Below are positions 1 through 7,728 of a stretch of 25,019 nt of DNA, piece by piece. The notes beneath the pieces were generated by a model that made no database searches, had not been told where the DNA came from, and was given only the letters and a program-made list of their open reading frames with translations. The translations under genes were made by a program, and so were the position numbers. Each line of letters opens with the position of its first letter. Position 1 is the first letter of the stretch. This DNA is from an uncultured Eubacteriales bacterium (GTDB lineage: Bacteria > Bacillota > Clostridia > Oscillospirales > Acutalibacteraceae): assembly GCA_934462705.1 (NCBI GenBank), contig CAKSIH010000010.1, forward strand, positions 1 to 25,019. Direction: 5' to 3'.

Positions 1-410
1 GACCTGGGTGCAATAATAGTCTTCCAATGATTATGATTTAAAAACTTAACTTCAATTTTCTGAGTCCCGTCATCGATGTTTTCAAATCTCCTTGAGATTA
101 TCAGCGGACATGAACACACCGGAATAAGCTCTTCAGACGCAGCACTTTGCAGGATTTTCCTCACACCATGCTCCGTCGAAACCTCCCATCCCGGCGGTTC
201 GATACATCCCTTTAAATCGATATTTTTTAGGTTCAAAAATCTTGTTTTTTCACTGCTATCTCCACGTCTCGTTTTACCTTCATACCTGACCGCTTTCTCA
301 AAATCCCGCAGATTAACTTTACCTTTAAACTTTGTTTTTAGTCTTGCATACTCCGACGGCATGTTTGTCTTCGCAAAAGCACACAGTTTCATGTTTTCTT
401 TTGAAAAAAA
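1..410 (-). pseudogene. DUF927-type domain, frameshifted continuation of the primase gene (partial, runs off the window)
   Basis: On the minus strand, the reading frame one base away from the primase stays open from about position 410 to the window edge. It reads through KENMKLCAFAKT, then PPGWEVSTEHGV, VCSCPLIISRRF and IEVKFLNHNHWKTIIAP. The WEVS, CPLIISRR and Lys/Trp-rich pattern is what I associate with the start of DUF927 domains, which follow primase domains in phage and ICE replication proteins. It has no start codon or ribosome site of its own, so it should be the second half of the gene at 325-1461. The shift falls at seven A (404-410, plus strand). Removing one T from the mRNA-sense run joins the two frames; adding one T reaches a stop almost at once. 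It could be a real inactivating indel, a sequencing homopolymer error, or transcriptional slippage. The DUF927 name is by pattern recognition only. Confidence 0.6.
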
Positions 411-1461
411 TCTCATCAGGAGTCAGTTCTTTACTTTCGATTAAATCAATAAAACGTTGCTCAATGCTCGGAATTCCATGAATAATCGGCGCTTTTATGC
501 CGCATTCTCGACTACACTCAAAGCCAAGATGATCATGAATATACCGGCAAGTATGCGGTTTATTTTCGCTGATTGCTCGTCTTATTTTCCTCTCGGTCTC
601 ACTCTTGTTGTACTTAGGATATGGTCGGCTTAATTCATGCACTAGTTTCGTTCCATCTTTCGTAGGAGCAAGATTGGTAACCATAACGTGCCAGTACGGT
701 TCAGGAAGTGTCTTGGCATTATCCTTGCAATATCTAATAAAGTTACACTTCTCAATTATTCTTTTTGCATCGCCTCTCTGAGATTTATTTTGCACCATTT
801 CGTGATTTGTTTCAGAATTGTCCATATACGCTTCAAATTCACTTAAATGGCATCTTGTCCTATTGCAGCCTAAAACCTCACAAATTGACCCATTTTTAAG
901 TTTATGATTGATACTTCCGGGTACCCTCAAAACTCGTGCCAAATCCGACACGTTATCAAGCTTCCAGCAGCGTTCCCTCGCATTTGCATTCACAAACTTA
1001 CTCCAACCTTTAAAAATCGAGGTAATATAATCTTTGTCCTTTGTACTTTGTATTTTAAATGGTGTATCAAGCAACCAGTACGCATGAAGTCCGTTTCCTG
1101 AATTGACGATGATGCTTGGCTTTAAGGGCAACGAGTTTAAAAACTCTATAGCTTCATCAGTAGAGCAGGGAAGGGCAGTCTCTGCATGGGCATTGCTCCT
1201 GATGTCAAGGTCGGCATACAGTGTTGTGATCGTCAAGATATCATTTTCACTACCTCGTAAGTTGTTTTGAAGTACTTTCCTTCTAAGTCCCACACCAAAG
1301 AATGTGTTCGTTTTTGCTCCATATTTTTTGACTGCCGCCAAAACTTTCTCTATCTCATTTACCTTAAGCCACAGTGTTTTGCGCTCCGGCAAAAAAGTGA
1401 GCGTTATGTATCCTTCTGTACATTTTCGATAAATCGTACTTAAAAATGCTTTTGTGTCCAT
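325..1461 (-). CDS. Phage/ICE-type DNA primase domain protein (upstream half of a primase-DUF927 gene)
   Basis: This 378-codon frame resembles the archaeo-eukaryotic primase domain of mobile-element replication proteins. The acidic pair in LYADLDIRS (D84, D86) and the SGNGLHAYWLL segment (about 121-131, with H126) match the metal-binding and histidine motifs of that fold. A C-terminal Cys/His-rich part (HTCRYIHDHLGFECSRECG) may bind zinc. Translation starts at ATG 1461 behind GGAGG, two bases after the stop of the DUF4406-like gene, so the two are coupled. After about residue 350 the frame leaves the family pattern (FFKRKHETVCFCEDK...) and stops. The continuation is in the neighbouring frame (positions 1-410), so the last 25 or so residues are probably a frameshift artefact. 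Its role would be primer synthesis for element replication. If the frameshift is real, the helicase-like half is lost. Confidence 0.72.
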   Translation of the reverse strand: MDTKAFLSTIYRKCTEGYITLTFLPERKTLWLKVNEIEKVLAAVKKYGAKTNTFFGVGLRRKVLQNNLRGSENDILTITTLYADLDIRSNAHAETALPCSTDEAIEFLNSLPLKPSIIVNSGNGLHAYWLLDTPFKIQSTKDKDYITSIFKGWSKFVNANARERCWKLDNVSDLARVLRVPGSINHKLKNGSICEVLGCNRTRCHLSEFEAYMDNSETNHEMVQNKSQRGDAKRIIEKCNFIRYCKDNAKTLPEPYWHVMVTNLAPTKDGTKLVHELSRPYPKYNKSETERKIRRAISENKPHTCRYIHDHLGFECSRECGIKAPIIHGIPSIEQRFIDLIESKELTPDEIFFKRKHETVCFCEDKHAVGVCKTKNKV

Positions 1462-1462
1462 G

Positions 1463-1984
1463 CTATGCCTCCTTTTTTGGCAAAGGATCGCAAAGGTCCG
1501 TGAAACACCGGATTTTTATTTTATATTTCTTTGCAAAGTCCATTTCCCGTGCCATTCCTTCGCTGAATTTTTCGCCAAAACACCACAGTTCATCGCATCT
1601 TGATAAAATTTCTAAACACATGTCCATAACTTTTTCTCGCTCTTTCTCATCGCAGTCATCCATAAACTGCGGGAAAATTAAATGTGTTGACATTGGAATA
1701 AATCCTTCTGAAATCACAAACCGACAGTAACTAAGCGCTTTATTTTGATTCCTTACAATATCTCCTCTGAGTGGTGAGCAGATATACACGATGTTTCGGT
1801 TTATCGTTTCCTTGTCACGACTTGCGTTTTTGATTGCTTCATATGCAGTCGGATCAGCGCGGAGCCCGCGCAGGCAATTCGCGCAATTAAATTTAGTTAC
1901 ATTTTTAAATTTACAGCCCGCGATTGAATCTATACTGTAAAATAAGGGTTTATTTCCTTCTGCGTTTTTCAAATTTATGTTCAT
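1463..1984 (-). CDS. DUF4406-like protein (nucleoside 2-deoxyribosyltransferase fold)
   Basis: This 173-aa protein carries YICSPLRGD at residues 67-75, followed by ...NQNKALSYCRFV, FIPMSTHLIFPQFMDD and a CDELWCFG...SEGMAREM segment. This is the usual layout of DUF4406/nucleoside-deoxyribosyltransferase-like proteins: an N-terminal nucleotide-handling loop and a late Glu/Met-rich helix. The first 40 residues hold three Cys (C24, C34, C37) and may be a short metal-binding addition. These proteins are common in phage and ICE replication modules, where their substrate is not settled; modification or salvage of nucleotides is an inference from the fold. ATG 1984 lies three bases after the polymerase stop, behind GGAGG. 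The frame is intact, unlike its neighbours. Confidence 0.72.
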   Translation of the reverse strand: MNINLKNAEGNKPLFYSIDSIAGCKFKNVTKFNCANCLRGLRADPTAYEAIKNASRDKETINRNIVYICSPLRGDIVRNQNKALSYCRFVISEGFIPMSTHLIFPQFMDDCDEKEREKVMDMCLEILSRCDELWCFGEKFSEGMAREMDFAKKYKIKIRCFTDLCDPLPKKEA

Positions 1985-1987
1985 ATT

Positions 1988-3145
1988 TTATTTATCCTCC
2001 ATTTCATGTAACGTTCCGAAAGTTTTTCCGGCTTCAGCCTCTGCGATTATCGGCACATCAAAGTCCTCAAACGGCCTTTGTTCCATGCACGCTTTTACAA
2101 ATTTAATGGCTTCATTCACCTTATTTTCAGGCACTTCAAAGACCAGTTCATCATGTATTTGTAGAATTGCTTTTAGCCATAATCTATCTTTCAGACCTTT
2201 AATAATCCTACCCATAGCGAGTTTTAAAATGTCGGCAGCTGTTCCTTGTATCGGCGTATTTAAAGCACATCGCTGTGCAAAGCTCTTTTTGCCCCAGTCA
2301 GCGGATCTAATGTTTGATAAATACCTCCGCCGACCTAGGTAAGTCTCGGTGTATCCATGTTCAGCGGCTTGTCTTTTCACTTCTTGCTGCCATGTTTCAA
2401 GGCCTTTGTATCCTACTTTGAGATTACTGATTATCTTTGTGCATTCATCCAGCGATTTATCAAGTCCAGCCTTAAATTTCAGCGTTTTTTGAAGTCCTTT
2501 TGGGAACAGCCCATAAAACACTCTAAAGTTGCAATTTTTTGCAATGGTGCGCCTTTCTTTATAGAAACTAGCGTCTTTGTCCACAGCCTTTGAAAAAGGT
2601 ATATTGAAGATAACTGAGGTAGTTTGCGCGTGAATGTCTCCGTTGTTTCTGTATGTGTCAAGCATTTTTTCGTCTCGGCAATAAAACGCTCCGACACGCA
2701 GTTCTATCTGCGAAAAGTCCAGCGACATCAGCAGTTTGCCTTCCTGCGCAGCGATAAATTTTCTAACGCCAATCGGGTCATTATCTTTTCTCGGGCAGTT
2801 TTGAAGATTTGGATTGCGGCTTGCAAACCTTCCTGTCTCAGCTGCAAGTGGCATTAAATCGGGGTGTATGCGCTTTGTAGTTGAGTTTAAAAATTTCAAA
2901 TATCCATCAATGTACGTTGCCTTCAACTTATTCCACTTGCGATATTCTTTAATCATCTGAAACAATGGAACTAGTTCTGCTTTATTTTTCTCACACCATT
3001 CAGAGAGCAAAATTAAAGCTTCATCATCTGCTGCCTCACTAGATTTAGCAGTCGTTTTAAGTACCGGCAAGTGTAAGGTCTTATAAAGATAATCTTTAAA
3101 CGCCTTAGTACTGGCATTTGCGCCAATATCGACGCCATCTGCCAT
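1988..3145 (-). pseudogene. Family A DNA polymerase, C-terminal polymerase domain (downstream fragment of a broken gene)
   Basis: This is the palm/fingers/thumb part of a phage-type family A DNA polymerase. Motif A is MSLDFSQIELR, motif B RRTIAKNCNFRVFYG and motif C QIHDELVFEV. These hold the catalytic Asp of motif A, the motif B Arg/Lys, and the His-Asp-Glu of motif C. Motif B has Arg where a Gly (NFG) is usual. The segment is in the same frame as the exonuclease fragment at 3149-3730 and is separated only by one TAA (3149-3151) and an ATT codon, so the original gene read ...LKEDI-(stop)-IMADGVD.... The stop is one C-to-T change from CAA (Gln). ATG 3145 has no clear ribosome site; reinitiation could still yield a 385-aa polymerase-only protein. 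Otherwise the element lacks a working polymerase. Confidence 0.8.
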
Positions 3146-3148
3146 AAT

Positions 3149-3730
3149 TTAAATATCCTCTTTTAGCTGTGATATTTGAGCTTTAGCCTCAGCACTTTTT
3201 TCTTTCATAAGTTTCAAGTCAACAGGGACACCGTTATATTTCATAAGTCCAACATACACGGCGGTTGGTGATTCGATTTGTTCCGCAATAAATCGGTGTT
3301 TTGGCAGATTCGCATCAAACCAGTTATTAAAAACATGGTAGAGTCTTAATGCGTAATCCGAGTCAGCACAAGCATATCTAATTGTTTCTGGATTTTTAGA
3401 ATAGAGATCATCAAAGCAGGCTGAGCCTGCACCCATTTCGCACTCCAATTCACCAGGTATTTTTAGTCTTTTTGCCTGCGACACAACCTCGCTAAAGGTC
3501 GGAAGCTCTACTTTCAGCAGTTTAGGTACCAACTTTTTAAGACCACTATCACCAAGTTTTCTAAATTCAGTTGAGGTTTTAAGCGTTAGTTGCGCTGCGG
3601 CTAACGTATCGTAAATCTTGCACTGCGGAATACACCCTAGCGCATAGAAAAACATCGTCTCAAATGCCTCATGTGAATTACAACAGTCAGATTTTCGCTC
3701 ATTAAAATGTTGTTTTGTATCCATTCCCAC
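3149..3730 (-). pseudogene. Family A DNA polymerase, 3'-5' exonuclease middle fragment
   Basis: Only the part from about position 3676 down to 3151 is original coding sequence in this frame; the upstream residues (MGMDTKQHFNERKSDCC) are out of frame. The fragment holds the exonuclease end HEAFETMFFYALG..., IYDTLAAAQL and YACADSDYALRLYHVF, the last being the Exo III motif (Tyr-x3-Asp) of proofreading domains. It ends ...AKAQISQLKEDI at an in-frame TAA directly before the polymerase domain. Joining it to the N-terminal fragment (3637-3966) requires a frame change near 3670-3680. The family expects VVIHNSHEAFE there, and the DNA has one copy of AATTCAC where two tandem copies would restore exactly that peptide. 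A 7-base slippage deletion is therefore the simplest explanation (inference). Confidence 0.72.
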
Positions 3731-3966
3731 GTGTCCACAAAGTCAGCATTTATGCCAACTTTGTGGCGAAATGGAACGTAAATTCCACTATTTTCAGAAA
3801 CAGAAAAACTAATGCCCGTTATCGTTGCTCTGTGTGCATCTAAACAAGCTTTTTCATCATAACGATACTTACACATAGGCGAAGTTTCTATATCCAATGC
3901 TAAAAGTGTAGATTTTCCGATATATGCAGAGATTTCTTCTCTTGAAAGGGCTAATTTATAATTCAT
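3637..3966 (-). pseudogene. Family A DNA polymerase, N-terminal exonuclease fragment
   Basis: This is the authentic start of the polymerase gene: ATG 3966 behind GGAGGAGA, eleven bases after the stop of the 243-aa gene. It encodes LLALDIETSP, the Exo I motif (Asp-x-Glu) of proofreading DEDD exonucleases, then ISFSVSENSGIYVPFRH and ILMSENLTVVIH, the approach to Exo II. After VVIH the frame turns to unrelated residues (MRHLRRCFSMR) and stops, while the correct continuation lies in the frame of 3149-3730. The gene spans 3966 to 1988 and now exists as three pieces separated by one frameshift and one nonsense codon. Confidence 0.75.
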
Positions 3967-3977
3967 GCTCTCTCCTC

Positions 3978-4709
3978 CTAAAAAGGAATATTCATAACTT
4001 CGCCGGTATTTTTATTGACCTCTATACATTCGTTAACCGATTTATCACTCTGTGCATAGCATTTTACTTGTTCAGAAAACCTTTTGATAAGCGAAATTTC
4101 CTCATCTGTTAGCTTTCTGTCAACTGCAAATTGAACTTGCGAATATGCGATACCACCTTTATTCACAGCTTTTTTAAGTGAAAATTTAGTCACAACAGAA
4201 CCTGATTTTTTACCCGTTGATAAAAGTCTTTTAATATACCTTGAAAATTCCCTATTAGAGCTAGTTGGCAAAGATAAAATTACAGGAAAAATCTTGCCTT
4301 CTTGTAGCAGATAAATCTGATGTTTATTTTTACATGTTTTGCTGCCGTTTTCTCCGCTGCCAAATTTGTTATTAGTGCAGTTAATGCACATTCCACCCGG
4401 CATTCCAATACCTGTTACTCCGTCTACGCTTAAACAGTCCGGCGGATTATTGCTGCCGTTGTACTTTGAGATATAAAACGTGTACCTTGGATGATGGTAT
4501 AAGATAACTGCTGAGAATTCCTTCGCAGCATCGGTTTCATCCGCATTCTCGCCCGGTAATTCAAACATTGTCCCACCACCTGCCGGAATTTTAATTCGGT
4601 CAAAGCCACTGTCAAGTCCTGCGAGTTCTTCTGAAAACCCCTCGCTTATATTGAAGTTTTTAAGGCCCATAAAACCTTGATTTTTAATTGTTAATTCATT
4701 GTTTGTCAT
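3978..4709 (-). CDS. Conserved Cys-containing protein of phage/ICE replication modules (unknown function)
   Basis: This 243-aa protein has no named domain I can assign with certainty. It has four Cys in the middle (C92, C108, C111, C126; core GGMCINC...KTCKNK) that could form a zinc ribbon. The half after residue 130 (IYLLQEGKIFPVILSLPTSS, REFSRYIKRLLS) looks like a beta-rich domain of the type seen in phage single-strand DNA-binding or replication accessory proteins. It sits between the coiled-coil protein and the polymerase in the replication operon, and its frame is intact. Start ATG 4709 is preceded by AGGAG with a 10-base gap. A DNA-binding accessory role in replication is an inference from position and the metal-site-like cysteines. 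Confidence 0.55.
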   Translation of the reverse strand: MTNNELTIKNQGFMGLKNFNISEGFSEELAGLDSGFDRIKIPAGGGTMFELPGENADETDAAKEFSAVILYHHPRYTFYISKYNGSNNPPDCLSVDGVTGIGMPGGMCINCTNNKFGSGENGSKTCKNKHQIYLLQEGKIFPVILSLPTSSNREFSRYIKRLLSTGKKSGSVVTKFSLKKAVNKGGIAYSQVQFAVDRKLTDEEISLIKRFSEQVKCYAQSDKSVNECIEVNKNTGEVMNIPF

Positions 4710-4722
4710 AGTATAAACACTC

Positions 4723-5211
4723 CTATTTTTTATTTTTTCTCATTGAGATTGATGTTTTTTCAAATACATTGACTAAACCCTCAAGCCACTGCGGCAGGGA
4801 ATCGTTGTTTTCAGAAATTTACTCCTTTACAAACGCTGACAGGGAACTTGGGTTCACCGTTTCAACTACCAAATCACCGTATCCTGCATCTTTGAGCAAT
4901 GCATAAAGCTCATCTTTTCTACCAGCCTTTGTCGACGCTTTTGTACTTGTTGTTAAAGAAAACATTGTTCCGCTTCGTGTAAAATTCTGAGTCTCGCTCA
5001 AAGTCATTAATTCAGCTAATGCTGACTCAACTTCAAAAATCATGTCATTTACGTTTTTAAGCTCTGATTCTTTTTGCTTCTTTTGCTCTTTTAAATCTTT
5101 CAATTTATCAGCTAAATCGAACAGTGGAGAGGCTCCGCTCCCAAGCCGCGCACTAAGCTTATCTTCATTTTGTGACCTTTCGCACGCGTCTAAATATTTT
5201 CCCTTATTCAA
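4723..5211 (-). pseudogene. Coiled-coil phage/ICE protein with an in-frame TAA near its end
   Basis: The gene starts at TTG 5211 (LNKGKYLDACERS). GGAGG of the helicase C-terminus lies eight bases upstream, and the helicase stop ends one base before it. Residues of about 35-75 (LADKLKDLKEQKKQKESELKNV) form a coiled coil; a later part reads FSLTTSTKASTKAGRKDEL and GYGDLVVETVNPSSLSAFVKE. That layout is familiar from conserved proteins of Firmicute phages, function unknown. A TAA at 4819-4821 ends the frame, but the same frame stays open for 31 more codons (ISENNDSLPQWLEGLVNVFE...), to TAG at 4723. The extra codons look like the natural tail and fill an otherwise unexplained gap before the next gene. 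CAA to TAA is the simplest change. The 130-residue shortened product may still be made and functional. Confidence 0.65.
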
Positions 5212-5212
5212 A

Positions 5213-6721
5213 TTAAAAACCTCCCATATCATACGGATTCCTACCATTTTTATAGTCATCAATTAAAGCTTTTGCCAAATCTGCTTTGTTTTGAAGTGAA
5301 TTTAAAACCTTCTCATCTACTGTATTTTTCGCAACTAGATAAATGTAAGTACAGTTTTTCTGCTGTCCTGCCTGATGAATTCTAGCTTTTGTCTGTTCAA
5401 AGGTACTCATTGAGTAATCCAGCGAATAAAACACCATTGTTGAAGCTGCAGTCAGCGTTATTCCAAGTCCTGCAGTGGCTACTTGTCCGATAAATACTGA
5501 CACTGTAGGGTCATTTTGAAAACTATGTATCTGAGTTCCTCGGTCTTTGACTTCGCCTGAAACCTGCGAATACAAAATATGCTTTTTCTCAAGCAGCTTT
5601 TTAATGGCTTTAATTTCTGCTAAGAATCTTGCAATTACCACGATCTTCTCACCGCTTTGCACAGCATTATCCATGATGTCCTCCAGAGCTTCCAATTTTG
5701 ATTTGCTCACTTGCTGGCACACACTTCCTTCATCATTGCCGATAAATCCACCGGTTAACTGAGAAAGCCGCAGTAATTTCGTAAGCACATTTGTTAATGT
5801 TATTGTATTTTGGGAATCATATGAATTTTCGGCGCAGGCATTGCTTTCTCTGTTTTCACAAGTCTTCGTGTGCGAATTGCCTCCGGCGGCTCGCCGGTCC
5901 GCAAAACTGTCCTTTACAAGACTTCGATAAATGCCCATTGTCCTTGGTTCAAGCTCTATGTACCTGATAATATCTGTGGTCAGAGGCAAATCCAGACACT
6001 GAGCTTTAGTCGCTCTAAACGCTATGCTATGTAATTTCTCCATCAGTTCATCTTTCATAGATTCCTTCAAAACCGGAGTATATCCGCCGTATCCAACCAT
6101 ATCGAAATACTTGTTCCGAAACGCATAAAAGCTGTTTCCAAATATACTGGGTTCTACAAACTTATACTGCGAAAAGACATCGATAGCTTTATTCGTAATT
6201 ACAGTGCCGGTTAAAATCATCCTGTATTTTGTCTTTACACCCAGCCTATGCATTGTTTTTGATGCTGCAATATTATGAGTTTTGATTTTATGGCTTTCAT
6301 CAGCAATGATAAAATCGGGCTTCCAGTTTGAAATTTCAGGTTCCATTCTCCATACGGATTTATAACTCACAATCACAACCTCAAGCCCTGCTCCTTGCGT
6401 TTTTTGCAACAGCTCACTTTTCTGTTGGGTACTGCCCTTTAAAATTGATAACTCATAATTAAAGTCAGCAAATTTTAAAAATTCATCACTCCATACACCG
6501 ACAATCGATAAAGGACACACCACAAGTAGCTTCTTTACATTTCCTGCTTTATATAACGCTCCCGCTACAGCTATTGAAGTAATTGTTTTGCCGCATCCCA
6601 TCTCCATCAAAAGGGCGGCTCCTTGGTGATTTTTTGGACTGTTATAAAGCCTTGTCACAAAGTTAAATGCTTCTTTTTGATGTTCATATGGCTTTGCTTT
6701 AATCGGCATTTTGTTAGTCAC
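5213..6721 (-). CDS. SNF2-family DEAD/DEAH-box helicase of a phage/ICE replication module
   Basis: A 502-aa SF2 helicase. Motif I is MEMGCGKT (about residues 39-46), motif II DESH (about 141), motif III LTGT (about 169-172). The C-terminal RecA-like half includes a TAGLGITLTAA segment and motif VI QTKARIHQAGQQ, followed by CTYIYLVAKNTVDEKV, typical of SNF2 proteins. It starts with the PYEHQKEAFNFV Q-motif-like sequence. Length matches the short phage/ICE SNF2 helicases that usually neighbour a VRR-NUC gene, which is absent here. A GTG start at 6721 is ten bases behind AAGGAGGTG and overlaps the end of the 65-aa gene by eight bases; ATG 6709 is the alternative. The frame is intact. Expected role: ATP-driven remodelling or unwinding of DNA during element replication. 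Confidence 0.85.
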   Translation of the reverse strand: MTNKMPIKAKPYEHQKEAFNFVTRLYNSPKNHQGAALLMEMGCGKTITSIAVAGALYKAGNVKKLLVVCPLSIVGVWSDEFLKFADFNYELSILKGSTQQKSELLQKTQGAGLEVVIVSYKSVWRMEPEISNWKPDFIIADESHKIKTHNIAASKTMHRLGVKTKYRMILTGTVITNKAIDVFSQYKFVEPSIFGNSFYAFRNKYFDMVGYGGYTPVLKESMKDELMEKLHSIAFRATKAQCLDLPLTTDIIRYIELEPRTMGIYRSLVKDSFADRRAAGGNSHTKTCENRESNACAENSYDSQNTITLTNVLTKLLRLSQLTGGFIGNDEGSVCQQVSKSKLEALEDIMDNAVQSGEKIVVIARFLAEIKAIKKLLEKKHILYSQVSGEVKDRGTQIHSFQNDPTVSVFIGQVATAGLGITLTAASTMVFYSLDYSMSTFEQTKARIHQAGQQKNCTYIYLVAKNTVDEKVLNSLQNKADLAKALIDDYKNGRNPYDMGGF

Positions 6722-6911
6722 TGCTTGCTGCCACCTCCTTAATTTCTAAACTTTGCACGCTGTCCTGTGGAATAAGTACCATAACTTTTTGTGCATGACC
6801 AAACCATCTTGATGATAATTGCTCTAGTAAAGATAATTTTTTAAACTCCGCAATGCTTACAGGTTGTTCACCATCTTTTCTTACTGTGATTTTTAATTGA
6901 TGTTTGCACAT
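6714..6911 (-). CDS. Small conserved protein heading the replication operon (65 aa, unknown)
   Basis: I chose ATG 6911 because GGAGG lies eight bases upstream; a longer version from GTG 6920 would overlap that ribosome site. The product (MCKHQLKITVRKDGEQ..., FKKLSLLEQLSSRWFGHAQK, VMVLIPQDSVQSLEIKEV) is a mixed alpha/beta small protein with no signal peptide or membrane segment. It overlaps the SNF2 start by eight bases, so the two are translationally coupled, and it is the first gene of the minus-strand replication operon. No function is recognised. Its promoter should lie in 6912-7010, but I see only weak -10-like TATATA sequence near 6965 and no good -35. Confidence 0.6.
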   Translation of the reverse strand: MCKHQLKITVRKDGEQPVSIAEFKKLSLLEQLSSRWFGHAQKVMVLIPQDSVQSLEIKEVAASSD

Positions 6912-7013
6912 AGATTTCACCTCCGCTCCGAGACTTATTTTTTTACCAGAAAAAAGTGCCTCTATATATAAGCCACGAAAAAGGTCCTAGGTGTCATAAA
7001 TTTTTTTAAAAAT

Positions 7014-7042
7014 TTTTCACCCCTCAGAGTGAAGGGTGAAAA
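7014..7042 (-). terminator. Rho-independent terminator after the sigma-like gene
   Basis: Nine-base arms TTTTCACCC (7014-7022) and GGGTGAAAA (7034-7042) pair perfectly around an 11-base loop. On the minus strand the hairpin is followed by a T-rich stretch, and it lies seven bases beyond the stop at 7049. It separates the sigma-like gene from the replication operon. Confidence 0.7.
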
Positions 7043-7048
7043 TCTGCT

Positions 7049-7459
7049 TTAAATATGAGTTGATAATAGCTTTTTTAACTTGATCCTTAGCCATTTAACT
7101 CTTTGTTTTACGGCATTTTCTGTTATACCAAGCATTTTTGCATATTCAGCTTGTGTTATGAGATGCTTGTCCAGATAAAGTTTATGTATTAGCTCTTGCT
7201 CTGCGGGTTTAAGTTTTGATATTGCTTCATATAACTTGTTCACTTCAACTCTTTTTAAAAAATCTTCCTCAATATTCACATTTTTATCTATGAGCATATC
7301 AGCTTTGTCCACTAGTTCACTTAAACTTTGATGTCGTCTTGTTTCACGCCTATCGCTATTTTTTATTTCACTCTCAATTTGCAGCATAATATTACTAAGG
7401 TCGCTTGAGACCTCAAATTCGACCTTTTCTCCTGTTACAAATTCATATTTTATTACCAT
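7049..7459 (-). CDS. Sigma-70 region 4-like regulatory protein of a mobile element
   Basis: I place the start at ATG 7459 (MVIKYEFVTGEKVEFEV), nine bases behind GGAGG; the longer upstream frame runs through a hairpin and is unlikely to be translated. The 136-aa product has a beta-rich N-terminus and a C-terminal domain LKPAEQELIHKLYLDKHLITQAEYAKMLGI.. and TENAVKQRVKWLRIKLKKLL. That is a region-4-type helix-turn-helix as in sigma-70-family proteins of ICEs and phages. There is no region 2, so by itself it would not be a full sigma factor; it may activate late or transfer genes by contacting RNA polymerase at -35 sites (family knowledge plus inference). It is monocistronic, with its own terminator at 7014-7042 and a strong hairpin over its ribosome site. 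Confidence 0.72.
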   Translation of the reverse strand: MVIKYEFVTGEKVEFEVSSDLSNIMLQIESEIKNSDRRETRRHQSLSELVDKADMLIDKNVNIEEDFLKRVEVNKLYEAISKLKPAEQELIHKLYLDKHLITQAEYAKMLGITENAVKQRVKWLRIKLKKLLSTHI

Positions 7460-7465
7460 TTTTGT

Positions 7466-7505
7466 CGTCCTCCATATTTCTGAATTTTCAAAAATATGGA
7501 GGACG
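7466..7505 (-). promoter_or_regulatory. Long hairpin that buries the ribosome binding site of the sigma-like gene
   Basis: Plus-strand arms CGTCCTCCATATTT (7466-7479) and AAATATGGAGGACG (7492-7505) are perfect 14-base inverted repeats. After one mismatch, four further inner pairs (TGAA/TTCA) continue the stem. In the minus-strand mRNA the 3' arm contains GGAGG (7473-7469), the only good ribosome site for ATG 7459, so folding would block translation. This could act as an RNA thermometer, as a target for a helicase or regulator, or as a DNA operator for a dimeric protein. Confidence 0.65.
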
Positions 7506-7598
7506 GTGGTGCTCTCACTAAATAAAATATGTACATACAAATACCGCTTTCTGTGTTACCAAAGAGCCGAAATACTAATTAGACAAATGAAAACAAAA

Positions 7599-7642
7599 AA
7601 AGCCTGTAAACAAACGAATTAATCTATTTGTTTACAGGCTTT
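7599..7642 (-). terminator. Strong rho-independent terminator-like hairpin
   Basis: Arms AAAGCCTGTAAACAAA (7599-7614) and TTTGTTTACAGGCTTT (7627-7642) are perfect 16-base inverted repeats around a 12-base loop. On the minus strand the hairpin runs straight into seven T. It is the second of two hairpins behind the 48-codon gene and would insulate the sigma-like gene from readthrough. Confidence 0.7.
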
Positions 7643-7684
7643 GCCTCTTTGCGATAAATTGTTTCTATTTCTGAACGCAAAAAG

Positions 7685-7714
7685 ACCGCAGTGACTCTTA
7701 AATGTCACTGCGGT
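7685..7714 (-). terminator. Rho-independent terminator behind the 48-codon gene
   Basis: Arms ACCGCAGTGAC (7685-7695) and GTCACTGCGGT (7704-7714) are perfect 11-base, GC-rich repeats with an 8-base loop. On the minus strand they are followed by C then five T, about 15 bases beyond the stop of the small gene at 7729. Confidence 0.65.
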
Positions 7715-7728
7715 TCTAAGTTTCGATA

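Noticed and set aside
3149..4821. Reassigned TAA (read as Gln) in this element
   Set aside because: Most other genes here end at TAA or TAG with the next gene starting in normal spacing (for example the SNF2 helicase, the 65-aa gene and the sigma-like gene), so TAA works as a stop. Two nonsense changes are simpler.
7049..7540. Longer 163-codon version of the sigma-like gene
   Set aside because: Its first 27 codons run through the hairpin and lack a ribosome site; ATG 7459 has a GGAGG at nine bases.
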